A stretch of 64,000 nucleotides of DNA from SZUA-36 sp964650905. Its GTDB lineage: Bacteria > Pseudomonadota > Gammaproteobacteria > Xanthomonadales > SZUA-36. Shown in pieces: positions 35,704 to 44,617 of this stretch; the stretch's first letter is position 1; each line of letters begins with the position of its first letter. Location of the stretch: assembly GCA_964650905.1 (NCBI GenBank), contig CAZYVH010000002.1, forward strand, positions 17,485-81,484. The letters run 5' to 3'. The position numbers and the translations under genes are program-made. The notes below the pieces were generated by a model, which was not told the DNA's origin, searched no databases, and worked only from the letters and a program-made list of their open reading frames with translations.

Positions 35704-38367
35704 TCAATTTGTGAACTTGTGCAACAGGGCCAATAACTGATTCCGTTCCTGCTCGTTGGTCCAGCCACTCAAGAGAAAATCTACAAGCTCAGACTGTTCA
35801 GGCGGGATAGCCTTGAATGGAAGTTTCGTGGTCAGGCCCCAATAGCGCAGAAAAAATTTGTACATACCCATCTCGGCGGTTGATCGCTGTAATTGGTACG
35901 GTAAAAGTTGCACCATGGAAGCCACCGTTTGCATGAGGTCAACGACCCGCCCCTTCATGCTGAATCCGTAGGACGCAGAAGACCCATGAATGCGATAGTT
36001 TGCGAGCGGTCGCGGGTCATACCAGATGGGGCCTGATGCGGCGATGCGGTTCCACAGGTCCCAATCGAATGAAAACTTTCGTGCCGGATAAAAACCGCCC
36101 ACATTTTGATAGCTTTCGCGGCGTACGATGAGGGACGGGAACTGGATTCTCAGATCCAGTGACAGGCGGATGTGCCATTTGTCCAATACGCCCAATGGGG
36201 GGCGTGAGGGATCTGAATTTGACAGGCAACGCCCCTCGGCGTCGATGTAACGATTGTGTGTGAACCCGGCGACCAGGGTTTTGTCAGCCTGCATGGGTTT
36301 TAAAAGTGCGGCATAAAAGCCCTGCTCCACATAATCATCCTGATGCAGGATGTGAACAAAGGTACCTCTGGCTATGGAAATGCAGTGGTTGTGGTTGCCT
36401 ACCAGCCCGAGGTTTTCCTGGTTTTGAACATAGCGTACACGTGGCGCATGAGCTTTTGCCATACGTTGTGCAGTTTTGTCATTGGAGGCATCGTCGATAA
36501 TGACGATCTCCGCCCAATCCGGCCCCTGGTCCTGCGCCAGCACGCTGTCAAGACAGACCTGCAGCCATCGCTCATTTTCGATACCATAGACTGGTATCAT
36601 GATGGATAGCAACGGCGCTGTCGCGTCATTGTGTGCATCGCTATCGACAAGCGGAACGAACGGGCGCGTCTGAATGGTTCGTCCCAACGGCCAGACGTTG
36701 GTCTGATCGTATTGTGTAAACGCGCTCCGGCGTAATTGCAGCATGAGATCCGCTGCCCAGTGACGGGCACCAAGACGCGCAATTAAAGGTAGCAGGTGAG
36801 ACCTGGCGTTTGCTTGCGTGTCTGTGGCCCTACCGGCGGCAGAGCCGTTTCGAAAGCCCAACAATTGACAGCGCAAGGTCACAGCCTTGTCAAGTGCGTT
36901 GGTCGCTGCTTGCCAGTTGCCCAAACCCGCCAGAAGCTGCCCGAATTGATCGTAGAGGTCTGCGCTGGGAGGCTCAGACCCAATCGTCTCCGCCAGGGCC
37001 GCGCATGCTTCCTTTTTTTGACCCAGTCGATCCAGTGCATTTGCAAGACAAATGTAGAAACGGCGTTTGCTGTTGTCCAGAGCAATGGCTTTGCGCTGGG
37101 CCACAACCGCCTCGCTCAAACGACCGACACGCGCCAGGTAGTTACCGTGCCGGTGGTGGGTCGCAGCACTCGGCTCCAAATGAGCAAGTACGCCAATTGC
37201 ATCGGCAGCCTCCTCGTGCATGCCGAGCTGGTTCAGACTATGACATAATGCCCTGTGAAACCTTGGCACTTTATCATCCAGTTGAACCGCTGCGCGTCGT
37301 GCTTCCAGGGCCGCTCCCGCTTGCCCCATACGCTCCAGGACATTTCCACGTATAAAGTGAAAACGTGCAACGTCGGGCGCCATTTCAATCGCAGTATCCA
37401 GTGCACCCAATGCCTTTTGGTAGTCATTATTGGCAATGAACTCCCAGCTTTGTTCAACGTACCAGCCAGGCATTTGATAAATGATGCCCGATCCACCATG
37501 ACCGGGACTACGTTCACACCAATAGGCTTTTTTTTGTCTGTTCAGCTCGTCAAAGGCAGCCGTTGCGGCGAGCCCATCGACACGGCTGTACAGTTCATAG
37601 GCGGCCCTGACCATCGCATGTAGCGGACCGCCGCCCTCAAGCTCAGACAATGTAAGCTGGTGATGACGCAGGTCCTGGTTCAGAAAGGTGTCAATCCGCT
37701 GCTCTTTGACATCGGATATCGTCAAGCCAGCCAGGTTTGTGGCCTCTCGTATCGTTTGCAGTGTCCTGCGCCAGTGGGTCAGCAAGCAGTCATAATGCAC
37801 GACCACCCGTCGCATGCCACGGGTGACACGCTCTGCCTCCAACATGTAGCTCAGCCATAACTCCAATGCATGTTTGCGTTCAAACCTGTCGCGCGCCTGC
37901 AAGGAATGATACACGTTCATCGGATTGCGGCATGCGATCAAACAAACAACTTCGGCCCCCAACTGTTGCAATGCTGTGTGCCAAACCGGCATAACACGTG
38001 ACAATCGCGGGTCTTTGATCACCAGGCCCCTGCCGTTGTCAACCGATTGAGTCATTTCTGTGTTCAATGCCTCAAGGACAATAGAATTTTGGGGGCAATC
38101 CAGGAATTGTTCGACCCAACCATCGGGCATGGGCTTGGGGTCTGCCCAGTGTCGGCCAATTTGTTGTAACAACTGATTATTGGTCTTGACGGTATTTTTT
38201 GGCTCCCAGTAACCCAGAGGATTGTCCTGGTTCGGTTCAAGGAGGTTTTTGGGAAGACACAGCCCGGCAAGGTTCAATACGCGTGCCAGTGCGGAAGTCC
38301 CGGATCTGTGCATTCCCAGGATCAAAACAAATTCTTGCCGTGAGTCTGAAATGATATGATCAACCAT
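35704..38367 (-). CDS. Sulfotransferase-TPR-glycosyltransferase trifunctional fusion
   Basis: This 887-aa cytoplasmic protein has three parts. Residues about 12-290 form a PAPS-dependent sulfotransferase with the 5'-phosphosulfate loop LGMHRSGTSALARVL (18-25 core) and the Arg/Ser 3'-phosphate region. Residues about 310-560 are tetratricopeptide repeats (repeating ALDTAIEMAPDVARFHFIRGNVLERMGQ units). Residues about 585-870 form a GT2 domain (LLSIMIPVYGIENERWLQVCLDSVLAQD, IIDDASNDKT, HILHQDDYVEQGFY). It probably sulfates and extends one glycan. The order and sizes do not suggest an assembly join. It is convergent to the GT2 gene 21 bp away. Confidence 0.85.
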   Translation of the reverse strand: MVDHIISDSRQEFVLILGMHRSGTSALARVLNLAGLCLPKNLLEPNQDNPLGYWEPKNTVKTNNQLLQQIGRHWADPKPMPDGWVEQFLDCPQNSIVLEALNTEMTQSVDNGRGLVIKDPRLSRVMPVWHTALQQLGAEVVCLIACRNPMNVYHSLQARDRFERKHALELWLSYMLEAERVTRGMRRVVVHYDCLLTHWRRTLQTIREATNLAGLTISDVKEQRIDTFLNQDLRHHQLTLSELEGGGPLHAMVRAAYELYSRVDGLAATAAFDELNRQKKAYWCERSPGHGGSGIIYQMPGWYVEQSWEFIANNDYQKALGALDTAIEMAPDVARFHFIRGNVLERMGQAGAALEARRAAVQLDDKVPRFHRALCHSLNQLGMHEEAADAIGVLAHLEPSAATHHRHGNYLARVGRLSEAVVAQRKAIALDNSKRRFYICLANALDRLGQKKEACAALAETIGSEPPSADLYDQFGQLLAGLGNWQAATNALDKAVTLRCQLLGFRNGSAAGRATDTQANARSHLLPLIARLGARHWAADLMLQLRRSAFTQYDQTNVWPLGRTIQTRPFVPLVDSDAHNDATAPLLSIMIPVYGIENERWLQVCLDSVLAQDQGPDWAEIVIIDDASNDKTAQRMAKAHAPRVRYVQNQENLGLVGNHNHCISIARGTFVHILHQDDYVEQGFYAALLKPMQADKTLVAGFTHNRYIDAEGRCLSNSDPSRPPLGVLDKWHIRLSLDLRIQFPSLIVRRESYQNVGGFYPARKFSFDWDLWNRIAASGPIWYDPRPLANYRIHGSSASYGFSMKGRVVDLMQTVASMVQLLPYQLQRSTAEMGMYKFFLRYWGLTTKLPFKAIPPEQSELVDFLLSGWTNEQERNQLLALLHKFTN

Positions 38368-38403
38368 GCACTACCTGATTTTTATGGGGAAACTGACGCG
38401 ATG

Positions 38404-39300
38404 TTAACTCAATGGCTGGAGCAACTCATCAAGATAACGATTTGTTAGTTGATATCTTACCCTCTGCCAGTCAATGGTTGCATAATACTCAGACCAAAGC
38501 TCCAGGTTGCTGGCCGTCACCTCAGCCCACTCATCCAGTAATATCAATGGGTAACCCATGTCTTTGAGGTCGATAAAGCAAGGATTTTTGGTGACGATGG
38601 GAAGCGTTTTTACCATCCACGCCTCAGCCAGCTTTGGGGCTTGCATGCCTTGTCCGCGTGGTGCCAATAAAAACATATATTTTGCTAATTCCTGCCAATA
38701 TTGATCAAAAGGAATGGATTCCCGTTGTATGAAGTCATTATTTTTCAGGAAGCTGCCCAAGCGCTCCCGATCCGCAATTTCCGTGTCCAAACGACTCCAA
38801 CGTTCACCCCAGGCAGCTAACACCAACGCTGATTTCGGCACCCGATCAGAATACTCGATCGCTTTGTAGATGTTCTCATGAACACTATCTCTTAGATAAA
38901 ATGATATAAAGCCCATGCTAAAACTTTTTACGATATCCGAATCAATATCTTTTGCTTCATAGAAGATATTTGAAAACCGATCCGCCATTTGCTCAATGCG
39001 GTCAATATATGTCGATAACAGTGTGTCTTCCCCTGCAAAAACCACACTGGGTCTGGAAGAAAAATTGGCTTTTTCAAGCAACAAATCAACACTCTCCGGC
39101 GTTGTCAGGCACAATATTTTTCGTGGTTCCCTAATCTCGAACCTGGTGAGGTTCTCATCCATTGGCGACCAGATCACCCAATCAAACATGTCGAAGGAAG
39201 CCGATGCGCCACAGCCATGAAACCTTGGCACATGCGGCCGGTGCCGCAAACTGACCCAATCACCAATATCAGTCATGCTTTTATACATGGGACTTAGCAT
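38404..39300 (-). CDS. Exostosin-like glycosyltransferase
   Basis: This 298-aa protein lacks a signal peptide. Its C-terminal half carries the exostosin/GT47-like pattern: YMFLLAPRGQGMQAPKLAEAWMVKTLPIVTKNPCF, then MGYPLILLDEWAEVT. The N-terminal half has a nucleotide-binding-like DWVIWSPMDEN region but no DxD motif. It lies 36 bp upstream of the sulfotransferase fusion on the same strand, so the two are likely cotranscribed. Substrate unknown. Confidence 0.65.
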   Translation of the reverse strand: MLSPMYKSMTDIGDWVSLRHRPHVPRFHGCGASASFDMFDWVIWSPMDENLTRFEIREPRKILCLTTPESVDLLLEKANFSSRPSVVFAGEDTLLSTYIDRIEQMADRFSNIFYEAKDIDSDIVKSFSMGFISFYLRDSVHENIYKAIEYSDRVPKSALVLAAWGERWSRLDTEIADRERLGSFLKNNDFIQRESIPFDQYWQELAKYMFLLAPRGQGMQAPKLAEAWMVKTLPIVTKNPCFIDLKDMGYPLILLDEWAEVTASNLELWSEYYATIDWQRVRYQLTNRYLDELLQPLS

Positions 39301-39490
39301 AAAATAGAAGCGGAATTTATGGTAGTGCGAGTCCGGGTTTATCTGCCAATATTATTTGTTAAAGGGTGGGGGGGAAGGGCATAAATTGCTATCATCGCCC
39401 TGGTGCTATTAACAGTTGGATTGATACATGAAGCCGACAAGGACAGGGTGATGGGTTATGGCGTTTGCTGCCTAAAACGGGGTACAGGGT

Positions 39491-40105
39491 GTGATCGTTG
39501 ACCAGTATCGCGTGATTATGGTGCACATACCCAAGTGTGCAGGGACCAGTATTGAGACGACCTATGGTGATATGCGAGGGCATCATGGTTCCTGGTGTGA
39601 CTATGGAAAAGATTTTCCTCAGGCATGGAAGGACTATTTCAAATTCAGTGTATGCAGGCACCCCTATGGGTATGTCGTGAGTTTGTATAATTACTGGATG
39701 AATACCTCAAAGTCAACCTGGTTTCCATTGCTTGACAATAATGTTGCGGCCAAGGAGACCAGCGAAACCAGATTCAGGTCAAAGATCAGAGATTTTGACG
39801 ACATGCTGGATAAACTGGATTATCTCAAATGTGCCGATTGGACACGGACACATTTCCGTACGCAATCGAGCTTTGTATGCGATCAGGAAACATCGAAGTT
39901 AATGGTGGACTACATGGTTCGGATGGAAGATTTTTCTGCAGGTATGAGCTATGTTCAGGGAAGAATCGGGGCACCGTGTGTGCGCATACCGAAAATCAAC
40001 CATATCCCGTCCAAAATGACGGTGAGTGATCTGACTTTCTCTCAGAAATGCCGTATAGCAGAATTTTACAAAGTGGACTTTTCAACGTTTGGCTATCATC
40101 CATGA
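39491..40105 (+). CDS. Small carbohydrate sulfotransferase (Sulfotransfer_2 type)
   Basis: The product is 204 aa from GTG 39491. The 5'-phosphosulfate loop HIPKCAGTS (12-20) and the 3'-phosphate element SVCRHPYGYVVSLYNYW (about 53-69) define the family that transfers sulfate from PAPS to carbohydrate hydroxyls. Eukaryotic relatives act in the Golgi; this one has no membrane anchor. It is divergent from the exostosin-like gene. With the fused sulfotransferase it makes two sulfotransferases in 5 kb. Confidence 0.85.
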   Translation: MIVDQYRVIMVHIPKCAGTSIETTYGDMRGHHGSWCDYGKDFPQAWKDYFKFSVCRHPYGYVVSLYNYWMNTSKSTWFPLLDNNVAAKETSETRFRSKIRDFDDMLDKLDYLKCADWTRTHFRTQSSFVCDQETSKLMVDYMVRMEDFSAGMSYVQGRIGAPCVRIPKINHIPSKMTVSDLTFSQKCRIAEFYKVDFSTFGYHP

Positions 40106-40320
40106 GGCTTGTGTAACGTGGCCCCCTCCCTTTTACAAAATGCTGCCAGTCATTTGCAATGATCTGGCAGATCAACCACAAAACCCCTCGGTTTACGATT
40201 ATAATGTTGCCTACATCTTATTGGCGTCTCCCAACTTGTGCTCAACCCGATCTTCACTGAGGGATACCCACCCGTTGTAGAATATCCCCAACAAACTGGA
40301 CAAAATGGAGATTTCCATCA

Positions 40321-40755
40321 ATGACAAAACTTAGAAAACGATTGATATCACTGGCTGTTCTACTGCTTGTTTCGAGTGTACCCGTTGCCTGTGTCAATCA
40401 CCAGCCGGTACCCTCCAAACTTGAATCAAGAGTATTGAGCCGCTGGGACGCATTGATGGCCTATAACTTTGACGTGGCGTATGAATTTTTTAGCCCTACC
40501 TATCGCAAATTATTTCCCCTGAGTTACTACCTTTCAACAGCCGGGACCACTGTTAAATGGCTGTCCGTTAAAATTACAGACATTCAGTTCGAGGACAGGC
40601 GTGCCAGGGTGACCTTCATTTTAAAATATGAATTGGAACTTCCCATGGGGGTTGGCAAGGATTTTGGCAAAATAGATAAAGAGGTTCACGAAGTATGGCT
40701 ATGGGCCGATGGGAATTGGTGGTACACCGACGACGGTAAAGGAACTTTATTTTAA
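40321..40755 (+). CDS. Small exported protein, possible lipoprotein
   Basis: The product is 144 aa. The N-terminus KLRKRLISLAVLLLVSSVPVAC is a signal sequence ending at a cysteine, but position -3 is Pro, not the usual Leu/Val, so lipidation is uncertain. The mature part (SRWDALMAYNFDVAYEFFSPTYR, then beta-rich WLWADGNWWYTDDGKGTLF) resembles a small NTF2-like fold. It ends with a hairpin shared with the next gene. Function unknown. Confidence 0.65.
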   Translation: MTKLRKRLISLAVLLLVSSVPVACVNHQPVPSKLESRVLSRWDALMAYNFDVAYEFFSPTYRKLFPLSYYLSTAGTTVKWLSVKITDIQFEDRRARVTFILKYELELPMGVGKDFGKIDKEVHEVWLWADGNWWYTDDGKGTLF

Positions 40756-40775
40756 TATCCCACGTATTGTCAAAT

Positions 40776-40796
40776 CCCCGGGCTTAAATTCCGGGG
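40776..40796. terminator. Bidirectional hairpin between convergent genes
   Basis: CCCCGG (40776-40781) pairs with CCGGGG (40791-40796) around GCTTAAATT. T-rich sequence follows on both strands (TTATT on plus, ATTTG on minus). It sits exactly between the converging lipoprotein-like gene and the parvulin gene. Confidence 0.6.
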
Positions 40797-41741
40797 TTAT
40801 TCCGCGGCGGATCCGGATGTGCGAGTAGCATACTCGGCAGCCATCATATCTTTAACAATCTCATCGTTAACCGGCAAGTCATCGTCTGCTTGTAAGGACT
40901 GTATCACTTCGGCCCTCTTTATATTCTGAAGCTGTGTTTTAATGTTCCCCATTATTTCACTTTTTGCATCTTCAAAGCTCAATTGGCGGGCAGGCACCAC
41001 CTTCAGTAATCGCACAACATTAAAACCCTGCTCCGACTCTACGATATCAGTCATCTGTCCAGGGGTTTCCAGTGCAAATGCTGCCTGCAGGATGGCCGTC
41101 CTGTTTTTCAGCTTCTCCGGTGCTATCAGCCACTTTTTATTGACACCGCCCTGAGACGCCAATGGACCATCTGAATATTCTTCCGCCAGTTGGTAGAACA
41201 AGGCATTACTTTCCGGCTGCGCTTTCATTTGAGCTACGATGTCGTCCATTTTCTTTCTGGCCTGATCTTCCATGCCCTTGGTCTTTTTAATGAATATCAA
41301 GGCAATTTTTATCCTTTTGCGCACCTTGTATAAACCGGGGTTTGCCATATAACGTTCTTTTGCCAGTCTTTTGATATCCTCACTTATATGTTCAAATTCA
41401 AACCTGACCAGTTCATTGAGCAAAATTTTTCTCCTGGCCTTTTCCAGGGATTCCCGCAATGCTTTGCTTTTATCCAAACCGCGGTCAACAATCTCCCTTT
41501 CAAGCTTTTGCCTGGAATAGAGGCTTTTCACATATTCCGCGCGATGCTCCGGACTATCTAACATGCGCTTTAGCCATTCGGTGTTGCGAAACTGCAAATT
41601 TTGCTCCAAAAAGGCTGCAGAAACACCCTCTGTGATTATTTTTTCTTGCGTATTATTGGCCGCAGTTACGAAAGTTGGTGCCAGCATTAATAACAACGCC
41701 GAGGCAAGCAATGATCGTAACCCAGGGTATATTTTTCGCAT
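40797..41741 (-). CDS. Exported parvulin-type peptidyl-prolyl isomerase
   Basis: ATG at 41741 gives 314 aa with a signal peptide (LRSLLASALLLMLAPTFVTA). A SurA/PrsA-like N-terminal helical region is followed by a rotamase domain (KIALIFIKKTKG, FYQLAEEYSDGPLASQGGVNKKWLIAPEKL, ALETPGQMTDIVESEQGFNVVRLLKV). Such proteins help fold exported proteins. It lies directly downstream of the large secreted protein on the same strand, which suggests that protein is its client. A terminator sits between them. Confidence 0.85.
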   Translation of the reverse strand: MRKIYPGLRSLLASALLLMLAPTFVTAANNTQEKIITEGVSAAFLEQNLQFRNTEWLKRMLDSPEHRAEYVKSLYSRQKLEREIVDRGLDKSKALRESLEKARRKILLNELVRFEFEHISEDIKRLAKERYMANPGLYKVRKRIKIALIFIKKTKGMEDQARKKMDDIVAQMKAQPESNALFYQLAEEYSDGPLASQGGVNKKWLIAPEKLKNRTAILQAAFALETPGQMTDIVESEQGFNVVRLLKVVPARQLSFEDAKSEIMGNIKTQLQNIKRAEVIQSLQADDDLPVNDEIVKDMMAAEYATRTSGSAAE

Positions 41742-41779
41742 AATTTCGTAGATCTCCATAAAATTAAGGCTTTACCAAT

Positions 41780-41807
41780 AAAAAGCGGCGGACAAAAAGC
41801 CCGCCGC
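41780..41807 (-). terminator. Rho-independent terminator after the secreted-protein gene
   Basis: GCGGCGG (41785-41791) pairs with CCGCCGC (41801-41807) around a 9-nt loop. On the minus strand it is followed by TTTTTATTGG. It lies about 50 bp past the stop of the 597-aa gene and ahead of the parvulin start. Confidence 0.85.
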
Positions 41808-41855
41808 CGTTCTTAGATCAACTACCGTTATTAAGTGTCCCGAAAGACCTTAATA

Positions 41856-43649
41856 TCAGCCCTCATTCGTAAAAATATCGCGACGATATTTATGCGAGTT
41901 GATGGTAGTGTGGTTCTTTACAGCACTGCCGGTGTTGAAAATGCTGAACAGGAAACCGGTTACCGGTAAACCACCCAGGTCTTTTTCTTCGTCCGCGTTA
42001 AATTCATCAGAACCAAACGGATGATTATCCGGCCAATCCGGCCCAAGGTTACGACCACCGATATGCCTTCCTTGCTCTATACCAAAAGGAATACCGGTAC
42101 CACCGTTGCTGTCATAAAAGTTAAGCGAAGCCCAACCTTTCTCGGATTTAATATCGGCATCCGTAATCGGGTCATATTCCACCGGGAACAGCCCGACAGG
42201 AACCGTTGTTGAGAACTTGGAATTCAAACCCTGTAGTGTATAGACATCACTGAACACCAGCACGTTGGTCTCCCAGCATAGCTCAGCAGGGAAATCCCCT
42301 TCGGGTGAAACATATGAAGACGATGCTTCATCACGGTTCCACATATCGATAGAGAAGGGTTCACACGAACCCGAACCGATAAACTCATTTGCAAATGGTG
42401 CAAAAGCATCATTGTTAACACTCGGATCATACAAGGTAGGTGAGATATCATCCGTCCAGTTCCCATCAGTTTGCAGGTCCACATAGTAATGCTTGGTCGG
42501 GAAGGTCAGTATCCACTGGGTGTAGTAATCGAAAACGATATTGTTTTCATTTAAAGCAGCCGCCCACTCGTTAATGACCGATGCACGTTGGAAAGCATAG
42601 CTCACCGCATCAACACCGCCTGTTACGGACGTGCTACAAGTTGCGGCACTACCGCCACAGTTCATTAATTTACCCTTCTGTTTCAACCAGTTTGTTGCGC
42701 CACCAAAATTGAAGGTCGTGGCAGAATCCAGATCCGGGTCCGTGGCAGTCGCATGTGAAGCGGTCCAAAGTGACCCGTTCTCATCCAGTCCGGATAAACC
42801 CGGTACGGAGTCGGTACTTACCCTCCAATCAACCGTTTGACTATCCCAGCCTTCAGCTTGAACGAATTCCCTCAGGATATCGGGATCGTAACCACCGCCC
42901 TGACCCTGGGACACATTAACCAGATAACCATTCATACCCAGAATGTTACCCATGCCTTCGCCTACGGCGCCACTATCATCGGCCGCGGCAAAATCCTGTT
43001 CCCAAAGCGCTCTGGCGTTGGCACAACTGGTCGGTATACCGTCTCCACCGAGACCGTTTTCATGTCTAATGGCTCGGCCAAAATCGCTGGAAGGATCGTG
43101 TTCTGCAATACCGATAACCTCTATATGGCCTTCAGACAAGCGGGCCGTATCGCTGTGACCCGTGCCATCCCAATAAACTCCCGTAAATGCAGCGGTTGAG
43201 AAATCTGCCCCAATGAGACGGGGATTGGCCGGGTTGCCCATGTTTACGAAACCTTGACCCAGATTATTGAGCTCACCCGGATAGATGCATGAAGAATCAT
43301 TGGTTCTGATACCCGGCACACCATTGCCGGTGGCGTCTTTATCGGTCCATGCAACCCACATATCGTGTGGAGACATAAATACGATAAAGTCCAACACTTC
43401 ACGGCTGTTCGCAGCTTCACGGAAGCGAACCTTTACAGACGCAGCCTTATCAGAGGTATTGATAATACGTACAAACGTCTGCCAACCTTCCTGAGCGGTG
43501 TAATATTGAAATATACCAGCATCACCCAGACCATCGTCGTTACCCAACGTTACCGCCATCACGCTGCTACTGCTTGCAGCAATTCCCACGCCGAGCGCCA
43601 GCGCCAGCGCCAGGGAAAGCTTATTTTTGCGCATTAGTTGCTTGTTCAT
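41856..43649 (-). CDS. Large secreted or surface protein of unknown function
   Basis: ATG at 43649 gives 597 aa with a clear signal peptide (KNKLSLALALALGVGIAASSSSVMA). The mature start is TLGNDDGLGDAGIFQYYTAQEGWQTFVRIINTSD. The chain is acidic, rich in Gly, Asn, Asp and aromatic residues, and has several cysteines (SSCIYPGE, TSCANA, NCGGSAATCST, SGSCEPF, ELCWE) that could form disulfides. I see no membrane helix, LPXTG or catalytic signature. Relatives are annotated only as cell-surface proteins. A folding isomerase gene follows it. Confidence 0.8.
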   Translation of the reverse strand: MNKQLMRKNKLSLALALALGVGIAASSSSVMAVTLGNDDGLGDAGIFQYYTAQEGWQTFVRIINTSDKAASVKVRFREAANSREVLDFIVFMSPHDMWVAWTDKDATGNGVPGIRTNDSSCIYPGELNNLGQGFVNMGNPANPRLIGADFSTAAFTGVYWDGTGHSDTARLSEGHIEVIGIAEHDPSSDFGRAIRHENGLGGDGIPTSCANARALWEQDFAAADDSGAVGEGMGNILGMNGYLVNVSQGQGGGYDPDILREFVQAEGWDSQTVDWRVSTDSVPGLSGLDENGSLWTASHATATDPDLDSATTFNFGGATNWLKQKGKLMNCGGSAATCSTSVTGGVDAVSYAFQRASVINEWAAALNENNIVFDYYTQWILTFPTKHYYVDLQTDGNWTDDISPTLYDPSVNNDAFAPFANEFIGSGSCEPFSIDMWNRDEASSSYVSPEGDFPAELCWETNVLVFSDVYTLQGLNSKFSTTVPVGLFPVEYDPITDADIKSEKGWASLNFYDSNGGTGIPFGIEQGRHIGGRNLGPDWPDNHPFGSDEFNADEEKDLGGLPVTGFLFSIFNTGSAVKNHTTINSHKYRRDIFTNEG

Positions 43650-43961
43650 AATTGCATCACACTCCATTCAGTTTAAAAAGACTTGTCGAAAAAAGCGGTG
43701 AGCCCGCCATCACCGCGCACCCACTGGTGTTCATACTACTGCAAGTTAAGGGCACCTGCAACTGCAAATGCGATGACAAACGTAATTGTTTGACATTGCG
43801 AATATTTTATATCAGATGGTGTTTTAGCCAACACCTTTTTCAAAACCAGTTGTCGCGTGCTCATCATATCCCGTTTTCAGCCTTATCAGCTTGTGATCTT
43901 AAACTGCATCTTTCACCAGCCGTGAACTGGCACAGTATCTGCTGTTAGAACATAATGACGT
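43650..43961. promoter_or_regulatory. Region upstream of the secreted-protein gene and the CapK-like gene
   Basis: These 312 bp lie between divergent starts. Part of it is AT-rich (43790-43830) and could hold promoters for both genes. A GGAG lies 12 bases before the 43649 start. No ORF, RNA gene or palindrome stands out. Confidence 0.35.
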
Positions 43962-44595
43962 ATGCATACAGTTCGTTCAGGAATTCCGGAAATGCTATGG
44001 CCGGCAATGCCCTCAGGGGCCGGCTCCGTGCTGATGGCTGTCCAGTTTCAGTTGGGGCAATCCGAGTGGTGGCCGCCGCAGACCCTGGCAGACTGTCAGT
44101 TTCGCCAGATCGAGCGCTTGGTGCAACACGCGCGGCGCAACGTGCCGTATTATCGCGAGACCTTTGCTGCAGCGGGTCTTCCGACGGGTGAGGGGATTTC
44201 GCCCCAAAGCTGGGCCGGGGTTCCACTGCTGAGCCAGGAGGCGCTGCAGGACCGTCGTGCCGACCTGCTTTCCCGGGCGCTGCCCAAAGACCATGGTGCA
44301 ACGATGCAGAAAAAGACATCGGGCTCGACCGGCCGGCAGATCGTGGTGGCGGATACGCAGGTTCATCAGATTTTCTGGCATGCCCATACACTGCGCGATC
44401 ATTTATGGCACAAACGTGACTTTAGCGGGCGGTTTGNNNNNNNNNNNNNNNNNNNNNNNNNNNNNNNNNNNNNNNNNNNNNNNNNNNNNNNNNNNNNNNN
44501 NNNNNNNNNNNNNNNNNNNNNNNNNNNNNNNNNNNNAGGATACGGGTTTGCGTCACGCCAATGGCAAGTACGAACGTTTTATCTGCCAGGTTTAA
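43962..44595 (+). CDS. CapK/PaaK-like adenylate-forming enzyme, interrupted by assembly gap
   Basis: The N-terminal part (from ATG 43962 to 44436) reads QIERLVQHARRNVPYYRETFAAAGL and KKTSGSTGRQIVV. That is the phenylacetate-CoA ligase-like/CapK family with its ATP loop SGSTG. After 100 N, the sequence 44537-44595 ends DTGLRHANGKYERFICQV and stop, the typical end of this family. The gap hides the middle, so the two frames do not match and the true length (usually about 430 aa) cannot be given. CapK-like proteins occur in capsule loci and are predicted to activate carboxylates, consistent with the glycan island. Confidence 0.75.
44437..44536. other. Assembly gap (100 N)
   Basis: Exactly 100 undetermined bases, the conventional placeholder for a scaffold join of unknown size. 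Sequence to the left and right belongs to one gene family, so the join is plausible. Any distance or frame across it is unreliable. Confidence 0.98.
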
Positions 44596-44617
44596 GATGA
44601 CGATTGAAATATGCAGC

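Noticed and set aside
44437..44536. N run as a repeat or low-complexity element
   Set aside because: Exactly 100 N is an assembly placeholder, not biological sequence.
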